Positions 32,932-40,430 of a DNA stretch of 50,984 nucleotides are shown piece by piece; the stretch's first letter is position 1; each line of letters begins with the position of its first letter. This DNA comes from Pseudonocardiaceae bacterium (GTDB lineage Bacteria; Actinomycetota; Actinomycetes; Mycobacteriales; Pseudonocardiaceae). The position numbers were made by a program, and so were the translations under genes. The notes under the pieces were generated by a model, which saw nothing but the letters and a program-made list of their open reading frames with translations, was not told where the DNA came from and searched no databases. The DNA is taken from the NCBI GenBank assembly GCA_009379845.1, contig WHSZ01000042.1, positions 1 to 50,984 on the forward strand, in the 5' to 3' direction.

Positions 32932-34701
32932 TTACTCGGTTCTCTCCCATTCGCCCGCGTTCCACAGGGATCCGTAGTAGGACTGGAAGAACACCCTGTC
33001 GACGCCCTGGAACGCCCACATGCTGGGCATCTGGAACAGCGGCAACGTGTAGTAGTTCTCCGCCAGCGCTTTGTCCGCCTGCTGGTAGTGCGGCAGAGCG
33101 TCTTCCTCGCTGGTCTGCGTGGTCGCCTTCTTGAACGCCTGGTCCACCTTCGGATCGGAGAACTGGCTCCAGTTCTGCCCGCCGCCGGTCGAGTAGATCG
33201 ACCGCTGGCTGGCCTTGAACGGCTCCTGCGACCACGCGAACAGCGCCACGTCGTAGTCACCCTCACTCACCCTGGCGTCCAGGAAGTTCGGGTCCATGTC
33301 GTCGCTGATCTTCATGCCGGCGTCCTTGCACTGGTCCATGATCAGCTCGGCGGTCTGCTTACGCCGCGGGATGTCCGTGTGGCTGATCCGGAACTGCAGC
33401 TTCTTGCCATCCTTGGCGTAGACGCCGTCGCCGCCCTTCTTCCAGCCGGCCTTCTCCAGGGTCTGGCTGGCCATCTTCGCGCCGTTCGGCACGTCGGCCT
33501 TGTCCGAGTAGTTGTCCTGGAAGCCCTGTTCACCACCGAAGAACACGATGCTGTTCAGCGACTTCGCGTCACCCTGAATCGGCTTGATCAGCTTGTCGAC
33601 GATCTCCTGGCGGTCCACACACTGGAAGAACGCCTTGCGTACCGCGTCGTCCTTGAAGATCGGGTTCTTGTAGTTCATGTCCAGGTGCTCGAAGCTCAGC
33701 GACGGAACCGAACCGTAGGTCACGCCCTGCGCCTCGAGGCCCTTCAACCGCTCGGCCGCGTCGGCGTCCGGCTGCGTCGAGGAGACCACCTGCAGCTCCT
33801 GGTTCTCCAGGGCTTGCGCCTGCGCGGTCGGGTCGGGCAACGCCTTCAGCGTGATCTTCTCCGGCCCCGGCTTGTTGCCCTTCCACTGCGGGTTGCGCAC
33901 CAGGGTGACCGACTCGTTCTGCTTCCAGCTGTCCAGCATGTACGGCCCGGAACCCGGCATCAGCTTCTTGTCGAAACCGTTCCACTTCTTGTTCCAGAAG
34001 TCGGCGACCTTCTTCAGCTGATCCTTCGGCGAGCTGGGCGTGACCTTGGTGATGTCCTTGATGCCGGTCTGCTGTTCGAGAATGTGCGCCGGCAGCACGT
34101 CGAGCGACACACCGAACATCGCCTTGTAGTCCACGTACGGCTCATCGAACTTGGCGACCACGGTGGTGTCGTTCGGGCAGCTGAGCTCGCTGACCTGCTC
34201 GTAGCCATTCGTCGCCGCGGGCACGAACCCGTCGTGCTTGCCGCTCTGGGAAAGCCACGCGAGGTGGAAGTCGTCGCAGTCCCAGGCCTCGCCGTCGGAC
34301 CACTTCACCCCCGGCTTGATCTTCCAGGTGACTTCCTGCGGGTTCTCGTTGGTGATCTCCACCGACTCCATCACGTCCTTGTTCAGCAACACGTTGTTGT
34401 TGCCGTCCAAGGTGTACGCGCTGGTCAGCGTCCCGACCAGAGCGAAGGTGTTGTACGAGTTGTTCGCGTCGGCAGCCGAGTTGTTGTAGGCGGTAAACGG
34501 GTTGTCCGTCGACACCGTCACCTCGCCGCTTTCCGGGATGTTGGCCGGCAAGCTGTAGTTCTCGCCCTGCTGCCCCTTGGCGGTGGCCATGCTTTTGACA
34601 TCGCCGCCGCCTTCGCCGCCGCCCCCACCGCCACACGCACTCACAACGAGTGCGACGCCGGCTGCGAGCGCGAACGCGGAGACTGTTTTGGATCTCCTCA
34701 T
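32932..34701 (-). CDS. Peptide-type ABC transporter substrate-binding lipoprotein (family 5)
   Basis: 589 residues. Lipoprotein signal: basic MRRSKTV, helix AFALAAGVALVVSACG with lipobox VSAC, then a glycine run and the mature protein. SBP family 5 features include LNKDVMESVEITNENPQEVT, WKIKPGVKWSDGEAWDCDDF and DAVRKAFFQCVDRQEIVDKL. ATG 34701 has AGGAGGG eight bases upstream; the longer frame to 34737 lacks this. It captures peptides or related solutes at the membrane outer face for the downstream permeases and ATPases. The exact ligand is unknown. Confidence 0.93.
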   Translation of the reverse strand: MRRSKTVSAFALAAGVALVVSACGGGGGGEGGGDVKSMATAKGQQGENYSLPANIPESGEVTVSTDNPFTAYNNSAADANNSYNTFALVGTLTSAYTLDGNNNVLLNKDVMESVEITNENPQEVTWKIKPGVKWSDGEAWDCDDFHLAWLSQSGKHDGFVPAATNGYEQVSELSCPNDTTVVAKFDEPYVDYKAMFGVSLDVLPAHILEQQTGIKDITKVTPSSPKDQLKKVADFWNKKWNGFDKKLMPGSGPYMLDSWKQNESVTLVRNPQWKGNKPGPEKITLKALPDPTAQAQALENQELQVVSSTQPDADAAERLKGLEAQGVTYGSVPSLSFEHLDMNYKNPIFKDDAVRKAFFQCVDRQEIVDKLIKPIQGDAKSLNSIVFFGGEQGFQDNYSDKADVPNGAKMASQTLEKAGWKKGGDGVYAKDGKKLQFRISHTDIPRRKQTAELIMDQCKDAGMKISDDMDPNFLDARVSEGDYDVALFAWSQEPFKASQRSIYSTGGGQNWSQFSDPKVDQAFKKATTQTSEEDALPHYQQADKALAENYYTLPLFQMPSMWAFQGVDRVFFQSYYGSLWNAGEWERTE

Positions 34702-34888
34702 CGGTTGTGCCCTCCTAGCACTTGGGCTTACGCCCAACCACGCAAATAGTGGCCGAAGCCTATGCCACGCCCTTCCCCAGCGGATGGCGTACTGCGGGAA
34801 AACTAAGAACCCCGGACGCCCTGGTCACCCATACCCAAGAGATCGTGACCAAAGGGTGACACGGAGTCGAACCATTCGAGTTAAGCGT

Positions 34889-36643
34889 TCACCTGGCAGA
34901 GCGTCGCCACTCGATCGCACCCTGAAACGGACCGGCCATCGGCGGGCCGGAATCGACCTCCGATACGTCCGGGCGGACCGCGAGCGTATCGGCCAGTTGG
35001 AACAACGGTATGGCCACCGATTGCCGCCAGATCTGCGGCTCCACCCTCGGCAGTACTTCGTCGAGCGGCAGACGTCCGGTTAACGCCGCGGTAATGGACG
35101 GCTGCAGCGCGGGGTCGCAGAAACCGGCTGAATTCGCCGGGGGCCTGGCACCGCTCGTCCCGTCCCCCGGTGCCGGGAGCGAGCGGCAGCCGAACTTGTC
35201 CGCGAGCAGGGTGGCCGGGTCCCCGCCGGCGGGTTGCGGCCCGACCACGATGTTGGCGCCAACGTTCTGCTCGTCGTCCTGCTCGGCGATCGGCTGGCTC
35301 GGCGTGTTCAGCAGGCCGCCGTACAGCTCGCGCGGCTCCGGCGTCCGCAGCCGCACCTGGACGCCTCCCGCGACGAGCTGCCGGCGCAACTCCTCCGCGA
35401 TGCTCACGTACGGTTCGACGTCGGCAGGCGCGGCCAACACCAGGCGCAACGGCTGGTCGTCCGAATCCACCCAGCCCTCGGCGGTTCGCCGGTAACCCGC
35501 CTCGGCGAGCAGCCGCTCGGCGCGCGCCTCGTCGTGTTCGGCCGCGGGCGCGTCGCGCGGCATCGTTTGTCGGTAGCCGCGCGAGGACGGCGCGAGCACC
35601 TGGGAGTCGGCGCGCAGCTCGGCGCCGGGCCCGCCGGAGGCGCCCGCGGCGATCAACGCGTCCCGGTTGAGCATCGCGGCGAGGCCCGATCGCACCCGCT
35701 CGTCGGAGAGCACCGGCCCGACCGGGCGCAGCACCAGCCCGGCCACGGTCGGCTGTGGCACGTCGTGCGATTCGATGCCCCCGTTGAGCCTCGCGAGTTC
35801 ACGCCTGCCGGCCGCATCGGTTCGCACCAGCGCGACCTGATCGTTGCCGCTGCGCAGCGCGTCGCTGATGCCGGCCTGATCCGATCGGCGCAGCACCAGC
35901 TGATCCACTTCGGCCGGCCGTTCCCAGTAGCGCTCGTTGCGTTCCAGCAGGATCTCGCCGCGTGCCGCGTCCTTGGTTTTGATCGCGAACGGGCCGCCGT
36001 ACGCGGGGAAGGTGTCCCCGAGCGCGCCGGACCAGCCGCCCGGCGCGTCCTTGAGCAGGTGCGCGGGCAGCAGGTTGGAGAACAGCGTGCGCCACCCTGG
36101 ATACGGCTCGGAGAAGGTGACTTCGACTTCCTTGCCGGCCTGGCGTGAGGTGATGTTGGAGATCAGCTGGTATCCGGACGGGTCGATGACGCCGGGGGAA
36201 CTGCGCATCTGCTGCCACAGGTACACGAAGTCCTCGGCGGCGATCGGCACGCTGTCCGACCATGAGGCGTCGCCACGCAGCTGGTAGGTCACGGTGAACG
36301 GATCGGCCTTGGTGACCTCGGCCGACCGCATCAACGTGCTGTCCAGGGCGGGCGCGCCGTTCGGGCCCGGCCGGAACACCGAAGGCAGCAGCAGCTGGGA
36401 AAGCGCCGTGGTGATCGTGGACTGGTCGGCGAGATTGTGCGGGTTGTAGCCACCGGCCACGCTGCTCACCCCGACGGTGATCTGCCTTGCCGGCGCCGGC
36501 GGGGTGGACGAGGTGGCCGAGGTTGGCGAACTGACAAGCGGTGGCGGCGGCGTGTTTGTGCAGCCGGCCGCCAGCGCGAGGGTCAAGGCACTGCCGAGCA
36601 GCACGAGCCCGCGCGATCGCAGCCGTCCACCCCTTGTGCGCAC
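34889..36643 (-). CDS. lpqW: LpqW-like family-5 solute-binding lipoprotein
   Basis: 584 residues. GTG 36643 is fixed by GGAGG (spacer 8). Lipoprotein signal helix LVLLGSALTLALAAGC with lipobox LAAGC, then a Pro/Ser/Thr linker. Family-5 binding-protein fold: YQLRGDASWSDSVPIAAEDF, SGYQLISNITSRQAGKEVEV, DERVRSGLAAMLNRDALIAA. In mycobacteria the gene next to typA is lpqW, a lipoprotein that influences phosphatidylinositol-mannoside and lipoarabinomannan synthesis rather than solute uptake; position and layout here support that. No permease genes are coupled to it: the importer operon downstream has its own binding protein. Gene name is by synteny. Confidence 0.8.
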   Translation of the reverse strand: MRTRGGRLRSRGLVLLGSALTLALAAGCTNTPPPPLVSSPTSATSSTPPAPARQITVGVSSVAGGYNPHNLADQSTITTALSQLLLPSVFRPGPNGAPALDSTLMRSAEVTKADPFTVTYQLRGDASWSDSVPIAAEDFVYLWQQMRSSPGVIDPSGYQLISNITSRQAGKEVEVTFSEPYPGWRTLFSNLLPAHLLKDAPGGWSGALGDTFPAYGGPFAIKTKDAARGEILLERNERYWERPAEVDQLVLRRSDQAGISDALRSGNDQVALVRTDAAGRRELARLNGGIESHDVPQPTVAGLVLRPVGPVLSDERVRSGLAAMLNRDALIAAGASGGPGAELRADSQVLAPSSRGYRQTMPRDAPAAEHDEARAERLLAEAGYRRTAEGWVDSDDQPLRLVLAAPADVEPYVSIAEELRRQLVAGGVQVRLRTPEPRELYGGLLNTPSQPIAEQDDEQNVGANIVVGPQPAGGDPATLLADKFGCRSLPAPGDGTSGARPPANSAGFCDPALQPSITAALTGRLPLDEVLPRVEPQIWRQSVAIPLFQLADTLAVRPDVSEVDSGPPMAGPFQGAIEWRRSAR

Positions 36644-36732
36644 GCTTTCAACCTCCGATTGGCACCCCCGTCGAGGTTCCCACACTTCACCGGAGGTGCC
36701 TGCGCCTGGTCGGGCTGATCGGGCTGATCGGG

Positions 36733-38640
36733 TCAGGCGTTGTCGCGGGCCTTGGCGCGGTTGCGGTCTTTCGCGCGCTGGTTGGCGTCCAGGTGGGTCT
36801 TGCGGATCCGCAGCGCCTCGGGGGTGACCTCGACGCACTCGTCGACCGAGCAGAACTCGAGCGCCTCCTCGAGGCCGAGCTTGCGTGGCCTGGCAAGCCG
36901 TTCCAGCTCCTCACCGGTGGACGAGCGCATGTTGGTGAGCTTCTTTTCCCGGCACACGTTGAGATCCAGGTCTTCGGCGCGCGGGTTCTCGCCGACCACC
37001 ATGCCCTCGTAAACCGCGGCGCCGGGCTCGACGAAGAACGTGCCGCGCTCGGCGAGTTGCAGCATCGCGTAGCCGGTGACCGCGCCCGCCCGGTCGGCGA
37101 CAAGGGAACCGCTGTTCCGGGTGCGGATCTCGCCCGCCCATGGGAAATATCCCTCGAACACGTGGTTGGCGATCCCGCTGCCACGCGTTTCGGTGAGGAA
37201 GTCGGTACGGAAACCGATCAGCCCTCGGGCCGGGATCACGTAGTCCAGCTTGATCCGCCCGGTACCGTGCCCCGTCATCTGTTCCATCCGCCCCTTGCGC
37301 GCGGCGAGCAACTGGGTGATCGCGCCAAGGTGTTCCTCGGGCGCGTCAATGGACAGCCGTTCGAACGGCTCGCACAGCGTGCCGTCGATCAGCTTGGTGA
37401 CCACCTGGGGCTTGCCGACGGTGAGCTCGAAGCCCTCCCGTCGCATGGTTTCCACCAGCACGGCGAGCGCGAGCTCGCCACGTCCCTGCACTTCCCAGGT
37501 GTCCGGCCGTTCGGTTGGCAGCACGCGCACGCTGACGTTGCCGACGAGTTCGGCGTCCAGCCGGGCCTTCAGCAGCCGCGCGGTGAGTTTGGTGCCCCCG
37601 CCGCGCCCGGCAAGCGGCGAGGTGTTCACGCCGAACGTCATGGAGATCGCCGGCTCGTCCACGGTGATCCGCGGCAGCGGCATGGGATCCTCCGGATCGG
37701 CGAGCGTGTCGCCGATCGTGATGTCCGGGATCCCCGCGATCGCAACCAGATCGCCCGCGCTCGCCCGCTCAGCGGGTACCCGGTTCAGCGCCTCGGTGAC
37801 AAGCAGCTCGGTGAGCCGCACGGGTTGCGTGTTGCCGTCCTGGCGGCACCACGCCACGGTCTGCCCCTTGCGCAGCGTGCCGGCGTGGATCCGGCACAGC
37901 GCGATCCGGCCGAGATAGCTGGACGCGTCCAGGTTGGTGACCAGCGCGCGCAGCGGGGCCTCGTCGTCTCCCTCCGGCGCGGGCACGTGGGTGAGCAACG
38001 TGTCGAACAGCGGGTCGAGATTGTCGGAATCCGGCTGCGCGCCGTCGGCCGGCTCGGTCAGGCTCGCCCGGCCGTCCCGCGCGGCCGCGTACACCACGGG
38101 TAGCTCGAGAACCGCGTCGAGGTCATCCAGATCGAGGTCTGAGGCCAGATCCAGCAGCAGGTCGTGGGTTTCCGAGACCACCTCGGCGATCCGGGCATCC
38201 GCGCGATCGACCTTGTTCACCACCAGCACCACGGGTAGCCCGGCTGCCAGCGCCTTCTTCAGCACGAACCGGGTTTGCGGTAGCGGTCCCTCACTGGCGT
38301 CCACCAGCAGCAGCACGCCGTCCACCATGGATAGCCCGCGCTCCACCTCGCCGCCGAAGTCGGCGTGGCCCGGCGTGTCGATCACGTTGATCACCACGTC
38401 GCCGTCCGGTGTGTGCCGGCGCACCGCGGTGTTCTTGGCCAGGATGGTGATGCCCTTTTCCCGCTCGAGGTCGCCGGAGTCCATGATCCGGTCGACGGGT
38501 TCGGTGCGGGCCGAGAACGCCCCCGACTGCCGTAGCATGGCGTCGACCAGGGTGGTTTTGCCGTGGTCGACGTGCGCGACGATGGCCACGTTGCGCAGGT
38601 CGGTCCTGGTCTTGGTGGCCGGGGCGGTGGATGCAGGCAC
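36733..38640 (-). CDS. typA: Ribosome-associated translational GTPase TypA/BipA
   Basis: 635 residues. G1 AHVDHGKTT, switch GDLEREKGITILAKNTA, G3 DTPGHADFGGEVERGL, G4 NKVDRADAR. Elongation-factor domains II, III and V follow, then the BipA-specific C-terminal domain (IPARGLIGFRTDFLTETRGS, CREKKLTNMRSST). GTG 38640 follows GGGAG. TypA acts on 70S or 50S ribosomes during stress and cold. It is 89 bp upstream of lpqW in the same direction and divergent from the small iron-box gene. Confidence 0.96.
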   Translation of the reverse strand: MPASTAPATKTRTDLRNVAIVAHVDHGKTTLVDAMLRQSGAFSARTEPVDRIMDSGDLEREKGITILAKNTAVRRHTPDGDVVINVIDTPGHADFGGEVERGLSMVDGVLLLVDASEGPLPQTRFVLKKALAAGLPVVLVVNKVDRADARIAEVVSETHDLLLDLASDLDLDDLDAVLELPVVYAAARDGRASLTEPADGAQPDSDNLDPLFDTLLTHVPAPEGDDEAPLRALVTNLDASSYLGRIALCRIHAGTLRKGQTVAWCRQDGNTQPVRLTELLVTEALNRVPAERASAGDLVAIAGIPDITIGDTLADPEDPMPLPRITVDEPAISMTFGVNTSPLAGRGGGTKLTARLLKARLDAELVGNVSVRVLPTERPDTWEVQGRGELALAVLVETMRREGFELTVGKPQVVTKLIDGTLCEPFERLSIDAPEEHLGAITQLLAARKGRMEQMTGHGTGRIKLDYVIPARGLIGFRTDFLTETRGSGIANHVFEGYFPWAGEIRTRNSGSLVADRAGAVTGYAMLQLAERGTFFVEPGAAVYEGMVVGENPRAEDLDLNVCREKKLTNMRSSTGEELERLARPRKLGLEEALEFCSVDECVEVTPEALRIRKTHLDANQRAKDRNRAKARDNA

Positions 38641-38753
38641 GCGAGTGCTCCCTGGATTGTTCTACCGTGAGGTGATTCGCGCCGATGATTTCCCAGCGCA
38701 GCAATATCTCGAGGATACCTGGCGAGGGTGGGTGAGCAGGGTCACGCCTTACC

Positions 38754-38772
38754 TTAGGTGAGGCTAGCCTAC
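38754..38772 (+). promoter_or_regulatory. IdeR/DtxR-like iron box
   Basis: TTAGGTGAGGCTAGCCTAC agrees at 16 of 19 positions with the consensus TTAGGTTAGGCTAACCTAA. It covers a TANNNT -10 box (TAGCCT, 38765-38770) and ends 11 bases before ATG 38784. Iron-loaded IdeR bound here would block the promoter of the small gene. Typed by eye, no matrix score. Confidence 0.6.
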
Positions 38773-38783
38773 CGTCAGGGGTA

Positions 38784-38930
38784 ATGGGCAAGAAGAAGGC
38801 ACGCACCGAAGCGCAGCAGCACGTTCGCAAGCTGATCAAGGCCGGCAAGGTGAAGAAGAAGTGCTGCCGGTCCACGCCGCGCTGCAAACGCTGCCCGGTG
38901 CGCGCGCTGAAGAAGGCCCAAGCCAAGTAG
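38784..38930 (+). CDS. 48-residue lysine-rich four-cysteine protein behind an iron box
   Basis: Starts MGKKKARTEAQQHVRKLIKA and has cysteines at 27, 28, 34 and 37 (C-C-x5-C-x2-C) in a chain with more than ten lysines. ATG 38784 follows CAGGGG. The codon use is clearly coding (GC at third positions). Four cysteines so close could bind zinc or an Fe-S cluster; the basic tails suggest RNA or ribosome contact. The iron box over its promoter implies expression when iron is short, so it could be an iron-sparing ribosomal or regulatory factor. No family is recognised. It converges on the YciI gene (3-bp gap). Confidence 0.75.
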   Translation: MGKKKARTEAQQHVRKLIKAGKVKKKCCRSTPRCKRCPVRALKKAQAK

Positions 38931-38933
38931 CGC

Positions 38934-39242
38934 TCAGGCCGGCTCGTGAGCGACGGCTTCGTTGAACTCGATCAGTTCGTGGGCTGTGCGGGTCGCTTCG
39001 AACGCGACGACGTTGTAGTGCACGAGTTCCCGCAACGCGAACGGGTCCGTGGCGAGTATCGCGTCGAGCTTCCCGCGCGGCATGGGACGCGTGATGATCA
39101 CGTCCCCGGTGCGTTGATACTGGCGGCCAGAAGCGAGGAACAGACCGGCCTCGTACTGCTTGGCTAGCCACTCGGCATGGTCAGGCAGTGCGTAGTCGAC
39201 CTCCTCCACCGGCGCGGTATAGGTGATCAGGACGACATACAT
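38934..39242 (-). CDS. YciI-like (YCII domain) protein
   Basis: 102 residues, ferredoxin-like YCII fold: MYVVLITYTAPVEEVDYALP, HAEWLAKQYEAGLFLASGRQ, GDVIITRPMPRGKLDAILAT, VHYNVVAFEAT. The conserved His/Asp (LPDHAEWL) of the putative catalytic pair is present. ATG 39242 has AAGGGT just upstream; the upstream frame (to 39302) runs into the trpS leader promoter and is rejected. Proteins of this kind may be small lyases or dehalogenase-like, but function is not defined. Divergent from the trpS leader. Confidence 0.85.
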   Translation of the reverse strand: MYVVLITYTAPVEEVDYALPDHAEWLAKQYEAGLFLASGRQYQRTGDVIITRPMPRGKLDAILATDPFALRELVHYNVVAFEATRTAHELIEFNEAVAHEPA

Positions 39243-39293
39243 ACCCTTGAAGGTAGCCCTCGTCCCCACCTCGTGACGACGGTCCTCTTGCAG

Positions 39294-39299
39294 TAATAT
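39294..39299 (+). promoter_or_regulatory. -10 box of the trp leader
   Basis: TAATAT fits TANNNT and ends seven bases before ATG 39307 of the leader peptide, so the leader mRNA is probably leaderless. A -35 could not be identified with confidence. Confidence 0.5.
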
Positions 39300-39306
39300 C
39301 AAGGCG

Positions 39307-39378
39307 ATGGATCAGTTGATGCACAGCCGTAACCTGAACTGGTGGCCGCCGATCGGCGGCCGCGACGCTGTGCGCTGA
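39307..39378 (+). CDS. trpL: Trp attenuation leader peptide
   Basis: 23 codons, MDQLMHSRNLN then two adjacent Trp codons (TGG TGG, 39340-39345, residues 12-13) and PPIGGRDAVR, stop TGA at 39376-39378. Two tandem Trp codons by chance in 23 are very unlikely. They sit immediately before hairpin arm 1, and the stop lies between arms 2 and 3, as a ribosome-mediated attenuator needs. Its product has no role as a protein; its translation senses charged tRNA-Trp for trpS. Confidence 0.9.
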   Translation: MDQLMHSRNLNWWPPIGGRDAVR

Positions 39379-39421
39379 GCAGCGCGAAACTTCAGGCCGC
39401 CCCGCATGGGCGGCTTTTTTT
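39344..39421 (+). promoter_or_regulatory. Transcription attenuator of trpS (four pairing arms)
   Basis: Arm 1 GGCCGCC (39344-39350), arm 2 GGCGGCC (39355-39361), arm 3 GGCCGCC (39395-39401) and arm 4 GGGCGGC (39408-39414). Arms 1:2 pair fully, 2:3 pair fully (antiterminator) and 3:4 pair over seven bases before seven T (terminator). A ribosome stalled at the two Trp codons covers arm 1, freeing arm 2 to hold arm 3 and let transcription enter trpS. Normal translation to the stop covers arm 2 and permits the terminator. Confidence 0.9.
39396..39421 (+). terminator. Intrinsic terminator of the trpS attenuator
   Basis: GCCGCCC (39396-39402), loop CGCAT, GGGCGGC (39408-39414), then T7 (39415-39421). 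A textbook Rho-independent terminator, rare in this window, which otherwise has T-poor hairpins. Confidence 0.93.
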
Positions 39422-39463
39422 GTGTCCGTTCGAGGCGGGTCGGCCGGATCAAGGAGAGAGTGA

Positions 39464-40429
39464 ATGACCCGTCTATCGGCCATTACCCCGTCGGGCCACG
39501 TGCAACTCGGCAACTACCTCGGGGCGATCCGGCAGTGGGCGTTGCACGGCGGGCCCGGCGATCTGTACTTCGTGTCGGACTTGCACGCGATGACCACGCC
39601 GCACAACCCTTCCCGGTTACGGTCGCTGGCCAGGGAGCAACTCGCGATAGTGATCGCGGCGGGCGTGCCGCCGGAATCGGTGTTCGTGCAGTCCGATCTG
39701 GTTCGCGAACTCGGGGCACTGACCTGGTTGCTCGAGTGCACGTGCAGCTACGACGAAGCCTCGCGAATGACGCAGTTCAAGGAGAAGTCCGATGGCCGCG
39801 CCGGGGTACGGCTCAGCCTGCTGACCTATCCGGCATTGATGGCGGCGGACATCCTGTCCCAGGGCGCGGCCGAGGTACCGGTCGGCGCGGACCAGGCCCA
39901 GCATGTGGAGCTGGCTCGAACGCTCGCCAGGCGATTCAACGGGGTGTACGGCGAGATCTTCGTGGTGCCAGATGCGGTGTTGCCGCCATCCGGTGCGCGG
40001 ATCCGCGATCTCTGCGACCCGACGCGCAAGATGGCCAAGTCCACACAGAACTCGGCCGGCGTCGTGTTCGTGCTGGATCCGCCGGATCTCGTGCGGCGCA
40101 AGATAAAGCGCGCAGTCACCGACAATATGTCCACAGTGGAGTATAGGCCGGCCGAGCGTACTGGTGTGGCGAACCTGCTGGAAATCCTGGCCGGCTGTGA
40201 AGGGTCAGAACCCGAACATGCCGGGGAATCCATGCGTTCCTACGCCGAACTGAAAGATGCGGTGGCAGAAGCCGTCATCGAGACGCTCCGGCCGATCAGG
40301 GAGCGCGCCGAGCAGCTACTGTCCGATGTAGACGAGCTGCGGCTGGTGCGGGAGGGAGGGGCGGAGCGAGCGCGGCAGCGGTGCGCGTACCGGCTGGACG
40401 CCGCGCTGCGGCTGGCAGGTGCCTCGTGA
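39464..40429 (+). CDS. trpS: Tryptophanyl-tRNA synthetase, attenuation-controlled (auxiliary type)
   Basis: 321 residues, class Ic synthetase. HIGH-like GHVQLGN (11-17) and KMSKS-like KMAKS (189-193) flank the Rossmann fold; YFVSDLHAMTT and GADQAQHVELART are substrate-pocket strands; the C-terminal anticodon-binding helices follow. AAGGAG (39451-39456) is seven bases before ATG 39464. It charges tRNA-Trp. In Streptomyces coelicolor an auxiliary, indolmycin-resistant TrpRS is controlled by the same kind of leader, so this copy may be an auxiliary enzyme too; whether another trpS exists lies outside the window. Its TGA stop lies within CTCGTGAGTC, shared with the palindromic elements. Confidence 0.93.
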   Translation: MTRLSAITPSGHVQLGNYLGAIRQWALHGGPGDLYFVSDLHAMTTPHNPSRLRSLAREQLAIVIAAGVPPESVFVQSDLVRELGALTWLLECTCSYDEASRMTQFKEKSDGRAGVRLSLLTYPALMAADILSQGAAEVPVGADQAQHVELARTLARRFNGVYGEIFVVPDAVLPPSGARIRDLCDPTRKMAKSTQNSAGVVFVLDPPDLVRRKIKRAVTDNMSTVEYRPAERTGVANLLEILAGCEGSEPEHAGESMRSYAELKDAVAEAVIETLRPIRERAEQLLSDVDELRLVREGGAERARQRCAYRLDAALRLAGAS

Positions 40430-40430
40430 G

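Noticed and set aside
33088..34749. A 553-codon open frame on the plus strand
   Set aside because: It is antisense to the binding-protein gene, whose signal peptide, lipobox and family motifs are clear; long antisense frames are expected at this GC content.
34860..34886. GGTTCGACTCC on the minus strand, another T-loop look-alike
   Set aside because: The neighbouring bases cannot form the 5-bp T stem or an acceptor stem.
38931..38952. CTCGTGAGC near the YciI gene end as another palindromic element
   Set aside because: Shares only the 8-base CTCGTGAG with the elements and has no matching second arm of that sequence.
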